This document shows, in pieces, positions 12,272-22,601 of a DNA stretch of 64,000 nucleotides (position 1 is the first letter of the stretch; every line of letters begins with the position of its first letter). A program made the position numbers and the translations under genes. The DNA lies in contig NC_080671.1 of assembly GCF_030247195.1 (NCBI RefSeq), positions 297,705,586 to 297,769,585 of the forward strand, written 5' to 3'. Origin of the DNA: Topomyia yanbarensis. Its lineage: Eukaryota; Arthropoda; Insecta; Diptera; Culicidae. Under the pieces are notes generated by a model that did not search any database, was not told the DNA's origin, and saw only the letters and a program-made list of their open reading frames with translations.

Positions 12272-13053
12272 TTATAATCCTTCTAATCGATAATTTGCCA
12301 GTTGACTATAGTGTAGTTGCAATGGAGTAATCATATAAAAACACTATCGTTTCTAGAGGTATTTAAACTATGTGTATTGAAGCAGTTTGCTGTGGAATGA
12401 CAGAAAGAGCAGCGGGGAACAGTTCTGCAGTGTAGGTGAATGACCTTATGGTTAAAACCTTATTAAACAAAAAGGTCCTCAGTATATTGGAAATGGATAA
12501 CCATTAAATATAACTGTACCATTCGCGTTTCTGTTGTAAAAGCCTTTGCACTCCGGAAAAATTAAAACTTCTTTTAGAAAAATACTAAAACAAAGTTGTC
12601 TAATTCATAAGGCTCAATGAAAACGTATATCATGAAGAGCGTTTTTCTCGGCTTGTTGTTTTTCGTTCTATGACTTATTGACTCTCCAAAACAAGGTTAT
12701 TGGATGCGTGGTACGCAGTTCTTGAACATATTTTTTATTTTTACGAACACGACATTCATTTGCATTCGCACATAACGAGCATAGTTCATAACAATAAATC
12801 AAGCAGTTGACATGATTTTGGAAATTTTTTTTTTGGCGTTAAGTAGCCCTTTTGCGGGGCAACTTTATGTCAATTTTTAGTTCTTTATATCTCATGTTTA
12901 ATCTTGATTTTCAAAAAGTTCTTTTCAATGACTTTGGAGGCACTTCTGCCATATGTAAAACATCAAACTTTTAAATTCAAAGTTGCGTGATCGTAGTTCT
13001 TGAGTGTTATATACAAAATGTTCTATTTTTGGCGTAAAGTAGCACCCGATGAC

Positions 13054-13347
13054 GATATCGATCTGAACTCCTCGATTTAAGATGTAGATGTGTTAAAATG
13101 TATTCCCCATAGCACAAATAATAATTTCAAATTCCAAACAAATCCTAATTATTATCCGATATTTTCAATTTAAATTATAAAGTAAAGAAATTCGTATCTG
13201 AATAAAAATATGCAATTGTTGTACATCGAGAATTTCAGATACATACATTTTGTGCTCGATTTGTTTATTTATCAGCAGCGCATTATTAAACAGTGATTTG
13301 TCTCATCAATCGAGAATATTTATCACTATTTGAATGGGTGTGCTGCT
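13054..13347. other. Short unassigned spacer
   Basis: A+T-rich DNA without recognisable features between the candidate TIR element and the hAT-like element. It ends in the target sequence GTGCTGCT. Confidence 0.5.
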
Positions 13348-14346
13348 TAGGGTTGTGGTACCGGTAATACCGGTACCGAAAATCCCGGGAATACCGACCC
13401 ATTTTTGGTACCGTAATACCGGTACTGAACAAAAGCCAGTACCGGTATTTTCGGTACCATACAATTTTTTTATGAAAAATATGTGGGCTCTTTGGGGGGA
13501 CCTGTTTCAAAATATCGGTCTGCAAGATGACTTTTAATTATATTAATTACCTTCTATAAGTTGAACATTACTAGCTCCCGTTGTACTGAACGGTATGTTT
13601 AAATTCCTGCTTTATTTTGTCGAAATTAAATTTAAACGATCTTGTACTAAATTTCAATATATTCACATCTAGCATAAGAGACATAAAAATTTGCCTTGCA
13701 TTTTTTTATTAGCGATATTCTGATAGGTTTCATTATTCACTGGGTGGCGCGTAATAAGACTATGGTCTAAGTCATGTCTTTGGTTTGCTCTTTAAGCTTT
13801 ATTTATAAAAGAACGAACAGCGATTCAGTAGCTAACAATTTTAGATTTGATGAACTACTCCAAATAGAGCGATTTGTAATTATTTATGATCGGAAAATTC
13901 AGCAAAACTCCATAGTTTACAGGAAAGCAAGAAGGAAATGCGAATAACCCGCTCGGATATACTGCCATTCTCGCTTTGATTTACTGTTGTTAATAGTGTT
14001 TCTTACATTTACCATCTGTTGAAGTCGACAAAAGTCGCACCGCTTAGCAGTTATTGATTTCAAAGTGACCTAGATTTCGAAACAAAAGAAGGTGCCGCAT
14101 ACGAAAAATATTTTCTGTTGAAATGAGTCATGCCATTCCGAATCAATTGAAAACAATAAACATACTTTTTTGATCAGCACAAATCAGTCATCTGAGAATA
14201 TGGTCATCAATTTGAGCATTCAATTTCACTTTGAAGCTTATTTCGAATTTTAAAAAAAAATATTCGAGTACCGGTACTACCGGTACTGAGGGCTTCAGTA
14301 CCGTAGTACCGGTTCTCGACAAAAAGGGTCGGTACTGCGAACCCTA
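13348..14346. mobile_element. hAT-like nonautonomous element, TAGGGTT termini, CCGGTACCGG subterminal repeats
   Basis: The element starts TAGGGTTGTGGTACCGG and ends with the complement of TAGGGTTCGCAGTACCG. It is flanked by perfect 8-bp direct repeats GTGCTGCT at 13340-13347 and 14347-14354. The first ~130 and last ~80 bp are packed with GGTACCGGTA/TACCGGTACC-type palindromic repeats, as expected of transposase-binding sites. The 999-bp length, the TIR form and the 8-bp duplication fit the hAT superfamily. The frames at 13286-13537 are translations of the subterminal repeats. There is no transposase. Confidence 0.88.
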
Positions 14347-14468
14347 GTGCTGCTGCTCAAGCTAGAACAAATAGCGGGAAATAGCATTAACGGAAAATAA
14401 GCACCTATAGTTCTTTACAAGTTGATATTGTTCGTCCTGAAAGGCAACATTGGGGACGCGTGAATTTA

Positions 14469-14724
14469 CTACTTGCCGGCGGTGATTTTCTTCGGGCAGG
14501 TGCGATGGGCCTTCTTTGGCCTAGGGGTCTTCGGCTTGTTCGATACAGCCTTCGATGGTTGGGTGGCCTTTTGTTCAGTGGCAACTGATACTACCTTTGC
14601 AGGGGCACCTTTGGCCTTCCACGCTACCGGTTTCTTAGCGACAGCCCTTGGCTTATTGGCATTCTAACCTCCACCACCAGCGTTTTTCGTCTTCTCTCCA
14701 GTGGTAGCCGATTACATCGTTTTT
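14469..14724 (-). pseudogene. Histone H1 C-terminal tail (pseudogene part)
   Basis: On the minus strand one frame reads a Lys/Ala/Pro-rich tail with H1-like segments such as AVAKKPVAWKAKGAPAK and KPKTPRPKKA, ending AGK before a stop at 14471-14469. A single in-frame stop (about 14667) interrupts it after a Gly run. The composition and repeating KPK/AKK motifs are typical of the disordered H1 tail that binds linker DNA. No H1 globular domain is present upstream. Instead, histone H2A sequence runs directly into it, so the tail was joined by deletion. It is not functional. Confidence 0.75.
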
Positions 14725-14985
14725 TGGAAGCAGAAATGTTTGCATATTAGGCAACACACCACCCTGGGAAATAGTCACACCGGAGAGAAATTTGTTCAGC
14801 TTTCCGTCATTCCGAATGGTCAGCTGTAGATAACGAGGGATGATGATTACTGCCAGCTCCAATACTTTGGCGGACAGGTATTCCATCACGGCTTCCAGGT
14901 AGACAGGTGCTCCTTCACCGACACACTCGGCGTAGTGAGCCTTTCTCTGAAAACGATGGATTCGGTCCAACAGGACCTGCTGCTG
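14725..14985 (-). pseudogene. Histone H2A pseudogene fused to the H1 tail
   Basis: The minus-strand frame carries unmistakable H2A sequence: [45 protein letters not shown] and [18 protein letters not shown], in the order of the histone fold. About ten residues normally found between the VLELA helix and RIIPR (loop 2 region) are missing. The N-terminal tail and the region before RIHR are lost or out of frame. After LLPK the frame leaves H2A and enters H1-type sequence. In functional nucleosomes H2A pairs with H2B. This copy has deletions and many substitutions, so it is a relic. The histone identity is certain; function is excluded. Confidence 0.9.
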
Positions 14986-15419
14986 TTACCAACACGAGTG
15001 TAACACACAAATGAAAAGTAATGGCATAAAATATGTTATAATATTTTTTTCCATATTTTCGAGGTCCTTAGTACCAGTAAAACATGATTGTATTCCATGA
15101 ATTTTGATTTTTTAATGCATTTCATTTTTGGGATTAACTGTACTGATTACATTGCATGTACGCACGTAATCAGCCATATAACTGCTAACTTTGTTGACTA
15201 GTCCTATAAATATATCGACTGGTGTTTAAGGTGGAGTTTTTGTGTGGCGTGATTTACATTCACAGTAGGTACCACAAAATATCTAAAATTTCTTTAGCTT
15301 ATTACCGCTTGGCACTAATCTTTAATCTTACTTGGTTAAGTATTCCTATAAACTCTTAACTCCGCTAGCGAATGACGGATCTCAATAGTAGCACGTCTGT
15401 AATAACATACGTACATGGA
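14986..15419. other. Unassigned spacer
   Basis: A+T-rich DNA between the histone relic and the LINE fragment. No domain, tRNA or repeat is recognised. Confidence 0.5.
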
Positions 15420-16255
15420 ACTATTGAGAACCAGAGCTACAGGTCCAAAGCCCTGGTAAAGGAGGATGGTTGTGATGATCCGGGCCGAGATCACCACGTA
15501 AAGCAAGGTAGGGCATAACCCCAATTCCAAGGCGTGAAGCGACCCGTGCCGAGGGATGAGTGATCGAGGGGGTGAAAAAGATGCTCGATCGTTAACGGAG
15601 CCTGTGGGGTACCTGGGCAACCCCCACAGTAAGCGTCCCTTACCACGCTAATGCGGAGCTCTGGCGTGGCGGACATATATTTCTCGCGCTACTCGTGGGA
15701 CTATACATGGAGGTAAATAAAAATAAAAACAAACAGACGGAGGTGCCAAACCCCTTCGCAAGAGGTGGTTTGGCGAGGTCTCCCCCCCGTGGGGAGAGTA
15801 GTGGAGCGATGAGTGCTGCATCCGAAAGCACCAGTGACCCCCCAGCAGCGGTAGGCAATATCCCTACCAATGCATCGGAGGGGCCAATAGCTGCGATGCG
15901 CAAAGTAGCGAAGCAACTCGATTCTATAATCGACTTCGCTAGCGCAAAGCAGAACATAGCCAAGGAGTTGAAGTTGAGCCTCTTGGAGCTCCGGAAAGCT
16001 GTTCGTGTCGCAAGACAGGAACAGCAGGCCTATGTTGAGAGGGTGGAATGTCGGGAGAGGCCCGACAGAGAAACCCAGACAGTGGCCTCCAATAGGGAGG
16101 AAAGAGAGAAGGTCGATAGAGGTTCACAGACAGTGGCCTTTACCTTCTACGGAGCAGCCACGTCGATCGGAGCGGCGACTGAGTTCCCCTCGAAGGGAAA
16201 AGGAAAGGGCAATCGCAAGACGGCATCGAATGCGAAGCGCCCTAGGAAGTCGCCA
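15420..16255 (+). mobile_element. 5' end of a non-LTR retrotransposon (5' UTR plus ORF1 start)
   Basis: This block is much richer in G+C than its surroundings. It begins with a leader (about 15420-15690) and runs into an ORF1-type frame. Coding-like sequence stops at about 16255, where a dispersed repeat found also at 38.2 and 48.1 kb takes over. Only the 5' portion survives, so this is not an ordinary 5'-truncated insertion. A rearrangement or later insertion has removed the rest. The clade is uncertain; R1/LOA-type elements have such ORF1 proteins. Confidence 0.6.
15695..16255 (+). pseudogene. Gag-like ORF1 N-terminal fragment of a LINE
   Basis: The frame begins near MEVNKNKNKQTEVPNP and continues with a polar, low-complexity N-terminus. 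A helical, coiled-coil-prone segment follows (about residues 65-115, including KELKLSLLELRKAV). After it comes a basic segment with TQTVASNREE and KGKGKGNRK. This layout is typical of ORF1 (gag-like) proteins of R1/LOA-type LINEs, which coat the RNA. Zinc knuckles expected further downstream are absent because sequence after KRPRKSP is unrelated repeat. The M at 15695 or 15710 could be the start. ORF2 is not nearby. Confidence 0.55.
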
Positions 16256-17470
16256 GCATTGTCTGCCATCTTTGTTCAACGCATTGAGTCACATGATAGC
16301 GCAACAATAGCGATTCGAGTTTTTATTACGCTTAAACATAGGGGCCATACACTAATTACGTAAGGGCATATGGGGGGAGGGGGAGTTTCAAAACATCTTA
16401 CAAATTCTTATCTGAGGGGCAGGGAGGGTTTGTCCTTTCTTACGTAATATCATAAAACAAGTTTAAAAAAATAAATCCATAAGGAAAATATTCTTTTTTA
16501 ATAAGAAAAGGGAACTATTTTCATTTGTACCATATAATCCTTGTATATCAAACAATATGAGTGATTTTTTGGCTCTTGGTTGTACATTGTTCTGTCGGGA
16601 ACTGGAGTCACAATATGCCTTTCAAGTTAAGAAGCGTTGATTACTTTCGTGTTGTTAGACCGACTTTGTTCTTTTCAAACGTTCGATTCAAACCAGGAAG
16701 GTATCTGGAAAATGTTGTAACATGCGATTGTCAAAGATCTTGAGATCAAATATTTCCAGAGTGTGAACTGTATTTTAATTCAAGAAAATTCGAAGATGGT
16801 TAACTCGGAGCTATGCGTAGGATAAGCGTCACAGCTGGAACTCAGAATAAATTCATGCTAGAAGAGGTTATAAACTCTTTTAAATTCTACATCACAATGA
16901 AATAGATTCAAAGGAAGTGGAATATAGCAAAGCAGATCATGTGGACCATATTGGAGTTACTGAATATCCGACTGTCGCATTCCTTGCGAATCATTTTTCT
17001 GCAACTGCTGGCCAACGTCTTATTAACGTTATTCTTTCTACTGGGCGAGATTGGCATGCAATTAAAATTCTGCAGATGATTACAGTTAAATTTTGTCATG
17101 AGTTTTCTTGTAATAATTCTATACATATCGTTTTCGCTATCTTACTCTTTGATGAATTAACAATTCGATTTTTTAATTACGATAATCATGATAAGATCTT
17201 ATGTAAAGGGAGGGGGAGTTCACCAAAATCTTACGAACTCTTATTTGGGGGGAGGGGGAGGTTGTAAAGCTCTAAAAAAGGCTTACGTAATTAGTGCACG
17301 GCCCCATATGAATTTCACTGTTTTCAGCGTATTTGTGTTATTATATTGGTTCTTTACAAACAAAGCAAAGCTGTTGATGTCAATTTTATACATGCCATTG
17401 ATTGCAGGTCGAGAAATTTATGAATTAGTGAGTCTCCCTGCTTAGTATCGTGAGAATAGGCACTTTACCC
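16256..17470. mobile_element. Dispersed repeat (CTGCCATCTTTG family), interrupted copy
   Basis: The sequence GTCTGCCATCTTTGTTCAACGCATTG at 16262 recurs at about 38170 and, more diverged, at about 48065. Past the insertion at 16341-17305 the same family continues: ATTATATTGGTTCTTTAC here matches ATTATATTGGCTCTTA at about 38281. The right end AATAGGCACTTTACCCTA (17455-17472) is the complement of the TAGGGTAA-type left end of the other copies. The left end is missing here. The copies supply unoccupied sites for each other's insertions. Confidence 0.65.
16341..17305. mobile_element. 965-bp MITE-like element with GGGGCC...ACTAATTACGTAAG termini
   Basis: The left end GGGGCCATACACTAATTACG is matched by the reversed right end GGGGCCGTGCACTAATTACG. 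ATA lies on both sides (16338-16340, 17306-17308), a possible 3-bp target duplication. Inside the TIRs a ~65-bp G-rich block (GGGGGAGTTTCAAAACATC-like, then TTCTTATCTGAGGGG) occurs near the left end and again in direct orientation near the right end (about 17207-17270). The related repeat at 38.25 kb is continuous across this point, which independently shows that the element is an insertion. No protein is recognised inside. Confidence 0.75.
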
Positions 17471-17984
17471 TATCTCCATACATTAGTTTGATAAAAAATT
17501 GCATCATTTAACGCGAAATCATGAATTACGGAATATTTTCAATGAGGAGAGGATTTTTCACTACAAACTTTTAAAATAGGATCAAAACAAGTACAGAATT
17601 TTTTTAAAAAAGTTAAAAACCAGCCTCAAATACCATTCGACTCTGTTCGACGAGATTGGAAAATGTTTGTAAAACAGGTTTTGTCAAGAAGTCGAAGTTA
17701 AAATTCATTTTTTGAATTACCAATCTTTCCCCACGCGGTGTAAAAATCCGGTAAATGTTAGGGTAGTAAGACAAAAAATGATGGCTCCACACAGATGGTG
17801 CAACATTGGACAGAAAAGTTTTGGAATATTTTGAAAAATTAATCTATTTCACTGATTTTTTTTAAATTTAGGAATTTGCACACTATAAGCATTCTAATTG
17901 CAAATAACTTGAATAATCATTATGTATGATGTAAATTAACTTATTTACACGAACATACTAAATTCCGAAAATATACAAGTTTCC
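17471..17984. other. Unassigned spacer
   Basis: A+T-rich DNA without a recognisable gene. A target copy AAGTTTCC for the neighbouring SINE lies at 17977-17984. Confidence 0.5.
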
Positions 17985-18100
17985 AGTGCAGCGCACTTGG
18001 GTTCGAGTCCCATAGGGTTAGAAATTTTTCATAAGAGATTTTTCTGACCCGAAGAGGCGAATGACCTTAAGATTTAAACCTCTATAATCGAAATAAAAAA
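17985..18100 (+). mobile_element. 5'-truncated tRNA-derived SINE
   Basis: It has a perfect Pol III B box GGTTCGAGTCC at 18000-18010 and the family tail GAGGCGAATGACCTTAAG with CCTCTATAATCGAAATAAAA to 18100. AAGTTTCC flanks it at 17977-17984 and 18101-18108. The A box is missing, so the copy is truncated just upstream of the B box. It is the same family as the full copy at 60389-60558 and the tail-only copy at 38297-38348. Confidence 0.85.
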
Positions 18101-18547
18101 AAGTTTCCCGTGTTGCTCTATCTGTGTCGAGCCATCGTTTGTTGTCTTACTACTCCAACATTCTACTGATTTTTTCATTGTGCCGAAGGGAAAAAAAACT
18201 CGCAAAATGAATTATAATTTCGACTTTATGAGAAAATGTGCAGGGGTGATTTTTTAATGAAGTTTTTGTTCATTTGTTTACAACTTTTTTTGAGACATGA
18301 TTTCATGCAGTCAATGGGTTTCGAGCTACAATTTACATGTAGTAAAAATACTTAGGCCTTTTTTAAAAGCTAGCGTCACGGAAACATGTCTAGACCGGTC
18401 AAATGTACGTCATGTTATATATTTCCAATAAATGCATTAACAACATTCATCCAAATCGAAAAGGGTCATGCCTATTTTTGACATTAAAAATGTCTTACTC
18501 CACTATCTGGGGCTAGGTGTCATTCTAAAATCTAAACTATCTCCCAT
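18101..18547. other. Unassigned spacer
   Basis: No recognisable gene or repeat between the SINE and the duplicated segment. Confidence 0.5.
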
Positions 18548-18813
18548 GTAACGAAACTATGTAAGGTTTGCGCGCTTATAACTCCGATATTACTAGATGG
18601 ATTTTAATCATTCATACACCAACCGATTCAGAAACACCTAACTTAAATATTGGTAATAATTTAATATCTCCCCAATAAAAGTAGACTTTTGGAAATTGGT
18701 AAAATTAAAAAGTTCACAAAAAACGGGAAAAATACCATTCGCGAGGCAGATTTCTCAGACACAGCCGTCAAAAGAGGGCAGCTTAGTTGCTCAATGAAAC
18801 ACGAAAAGTCATA

Positions 18814-18850
18814 AATAGAAGCAACGCATATCCGTTTAAATCAGTTGTTG
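18814..18850 (+). promoter_or_regulatory. Core-promoter-like module 1 (TATA plus initiator)
   Basis: CATAAATAGAAG at about 18814 is followed about 30 bp later by AATCAGTTGTTGCTCTTAT, where TCAGTT fits the arthropod initiator. Similar modules occur at about 18971 and 24884 with the same order and spacing. No intact coding sequence follows. Histone genes use such promoters, and a histone relic lies 4 kb away, but the link is conjecture. Confidence 0.4.
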
Positions 18851-18970
18851 CTCTTATCCCACACGAGCAACGTCGTCTCCGGGCGATGCAATAAGCGCTA
18901 TCGATTTTCGGTAACGTTGGCATTTGCACACACTCGCACCTAAGTGACTAAACCATATACGGTTAGTTTA

Positions 18971-19005
18971 TAAATAGAGGTGACGCGTACCCGTTTGAAT
19001 CAGTT
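18971..19005 (+). promoter_or_regulatory. Core-promoter-like module 2 (TATA plus initiator)
   Basis: TATAAATAGAGGTGACGCG is followed ~31 bp downstream by AATCAGTTTTTGTTCTTAT. The TATA-to-initiator spacing is what an RNA polymerase II core promoter needs. An ATGGCTGC follows at about 19034, but the frame is short. It is paralogous to modules 1 and 3. Confidence 0.45.
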
Positions 19006-19419
19006 TTTGTTCTTATGTCGAACGGGTAAGATCATGGCTGCAGCGTCTGGGCACTACAATAAGCGGTAGACGCTATGCATTTTCGGCAGCGGTGGCCGTG
19101 TGCGGATTTGTCGGGTACCAGCATGGTGTCACAGAATGATTTGCAAAGTGGGTGGGCGGGGTGGTTTGGATTTAATTCAATACGGTGTGTGCTGCTTAAG
19201 AGTGTTGCGTTTGAAAAAAATATATTTATTTTTATGCATGCGTGTGCGTTGTAACTTGTTAATCCATGTTTACGGCGCTTTGTAGCTGCGTAGGGTAAAG
19301 AGCCTATTGGTTTTCATGTTTCATATTTCGGTTATATGTTTTTTTATCAGTAAGGCATCTGACAACGTGCTTCTGTAGTTATTGCACTGTTCAGCAGCGT
19401 AGTATTTTATATAGGAGAG

Positions 19420-19572
19420 TACACTCAGGTTTTTTACGCGGATTTTGAAATTTACGCGGTTTTCATCAACGCGTTTTTTTAAATTTACGCGGTTTTCATT
19501 AACGCGTTTTTTTAAATTTACGCGGTTTTCATTTACACGGCCTGTATCCCCTGCGTGAAAAATCTGAGTGTA
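19420..19572. mobile_element. 153-bp TA-flanked MITE (CACTCAGGTTTTTTACGC)
   Basis: Termini TACACTCAGGTTTTTTACGC and the reversed TACACTCAGATTTTTCACGC match with one or two differences, and TA is duplicated at both edges. The middle holds about three tandem units of ~32 bp built from TTTACGCGGTTTTCAT and AACGCGTTTTTTTAAA. The paralogous segment near 25540-25570 continues from TATATGAGAG to sequence equivalent to 19573 without it, supplying an empty site. Confidence 0.85.
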
Positions 19573-20370
19573 ATTGCATCGGAAACAATCACATTCCCAG
19601 CAGAACTTTTTGTTTTCTAATTTCAAACACTTTTGTTTCGTACTGCACACAACGGAAAATTTTAAAACAGAACTTACCGTCCCAGCAGCAGTTGAAGCGG
19701 GTGTTCTTTTTCGATTCAAATTCAAGCCATGTCTTAAGCGTTACTGGACTTAAAATTGTTTTCCCAGTTTAACCAGTCAGAATATCTGTCCTACCCTATG
19801 TATTTAAAACACAGTTCTAATTGCGTTTTAAGGTATACAACAAATACGGTTGGGTATACTAATTTAAATTTTAAAATAAATCTGTTTTAAATTATGAAAC
19901 AAACCGCTGTACTGAAGATATAATTATGTCAGTCCTATTACCACATAAAACACCTATATAACATAAAACGCTGCAGAATTGGTTTAATAATACAATGTTT
20001 ACACTACAGAGTTATAACACGTTTTAATAATTAGCAACAAGAAAGATAGCATAAAAACCCGTTTTAACTGGTAGTGCGAACGTTGCATAACAATGTAATT
20101 TATCAAATAATTTCATTTTTCCACCACTAATCGATCAAGAAATACTTACACTTAAGATTGTTTACTTAAGTTCATTAGTACATTATTGAAAATTTAAATG
20201 GAAAATGAAATCTCATATTTTATGGAGAATCTGTATATTTCCGTTGGCGGGCGTGGGTTTCCTCATCACAGCTCTCAATATGGAACTTTTCTTTTGAATA
20301 TATTTTCTGGACAGACCAGCCTATTTTTACTAGATGGATCAGCCAAATAATGCCAATCACCTAGTGAGAT

Positions 20371-21621
<1,251 letters not shown>

Positions 21622-21780
21622 TTTTCGATTGATTGACACCGGTGTAGTGGAGTGCACTGAATCTGCACCGTTTTTGCACTTTCTAGCAGAGGTGCAGAAA
21701 ACTGGGTATGTTCCATTGACACTTCTGCTAGAAAGTGAAACCAGTGCAATCCACTTCACCGGTGTCAATCAATCGAAAAT
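21622..21780. mobile_element. 159-bp palindromic MITE
   Basis: The left end TTTTCGATTGATTGACACCG with GTGTAGTGGAGTGCAC is mirrored by GTGCAATCCACTTCACCGGT with GTCAATCAATCGAAAA. An inner pair, CACTTTCTAGCAGA and TCTGCTAGAAAGTG, extends the fold. The whole unit forms one long hairpin with a loop near GGGTATGTTCC. A target duplication is not clear. It could be a MITE or, less likely, a hairpin RNA precursor. Confidence 0.7.
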
Positions 21781-21979
21781 CGTATAAGATTAAAAGAATC
21801 GAGTTTTTTTATTGGTTACATCAATAGTTATACTATTTAAGAATAACTCTCAACAAAAAGAGGATATAGAGCGGAACGCACAGGAGCACCCAGCAGGTAT
21901 CCGAGCGCACGAACGAACGTGGCCGTAGGGGAAGCTCACTCGTTCCTTCAGTTTTTTCGCGTTTTTCTGTATATCACTT

Positions 21980-22601
21980 TTAACCGTTATGTGTCCGACT
22001 CATCAACTTTTGGACTTGGTAAAAATGAATTGGGTTACTTCATTCGGTTCCCGAGAATCCGGATTTTTGGAAGCAGGTTCCAGTGCTGGAATACTATTTG
22101 TGAATTTCAAAGGAATACTAGCAATATGGGTATCAAAATTCTTGGAATTGCATCAGTAGGCTGTATCTCGTGGGTTTGGAACCATTTGGTGATTTTACCA
22201 CGGAACTGACATTCCGGAGCAGGTTCCTGTGGGGCCGTGAGTGGCCATTCCATTCCAATCCCCTTTTTTTTAAATTGCCATAGGGTCCCCTAACAATAAA
22301 TACCAGACTTGCAAAACAATTTGAAGAGTTACTCATATTGGTAGGACATTATTAAAATTTACAAATCATATACTAGTACTGGACAATTACTCCGGAAAAT
22401 TCGGATTACCAGAAACCAGATCCATTCATCTTTTTCAATTATACAGAATCAAAAAGTGGTCGAGTTCCTGAATCCAAAACATCTAAAAGTGACCAAATCG
22501 GTTAAAGGAAGCTATAGTTATGAGAATTTCAATTTCCAATATAGATGATGATGCTCTTGGCCTGTTAAAGGTGTATTTTTTGGTGGACACATAACGGTTA
22601 A
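21980..22601. mobile_element. TTAA-flanked MITE (CCGTTATGTGTCC termini)
   Basis: TTAACCGTTATGTGTCC (21980) and its reverse complement GGACACATAACGGTTAA (ending 22601) bound 622 bp. TTAA on both sides suggests piggyBac-type insertion, although other TTAA-specific families exist. The interior contains GGTTCC/GGAACC and TGGCCATTCC blocks, but no transposase. Confidence 0.7.

Larger units (their letters stand above)
5676..13053. mobile_element. Candidate TIR element built on the phrase CTACTTTACGCC, with nested insertions
   Basis: The left edge reads GTCATCGGGGGTTACTTTAC (from 5676). The reverse complement of the right edge reads GTCATCGGGTGCTACTTTAC (ending 13053), 18 of 20 identical. CTACTTTACGCC-like phrases recur inside at about 5705, 11010, 12835 (reversed) and 13030 (reversed). 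The pair would enclose only ~135 bp before the composite repeat at 5811, so that repeat would be an insertion. No convincing target duplication is visible at the edges. The distance and the nesting make the pairing provisional. Confidence 0.4.
18548..20370. repeat. Duplicated segment, contiguous copy
   Basis: The proximal part (about 18640-19720) is paralogous to 24705-25870, and the distal part (about 19735-20370) to 36160-36730. Shared landmarks include ACAGCCGTCA, GTGTCACAGAATGATTTGCA, TTCAGCAGCGTAGTATTTTA, TACTAATTTAAATTTTAAAA and GACAGACCAGCCTATTTTT. No convincing protein is encoded. It contains two TATA/initiator modules and a 153-bp MITE. Because this copy is uninterrupted, it is the reference for an insertion that split the other copy. 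Confidence 0.75.

Noticed and set aside
14473..14667. Plus-strand 64-codon frame over the histone relic
   Set aside because: It is the shadow of the minus-strand H1 tail; the Lys-rich frame is the meaningful one.
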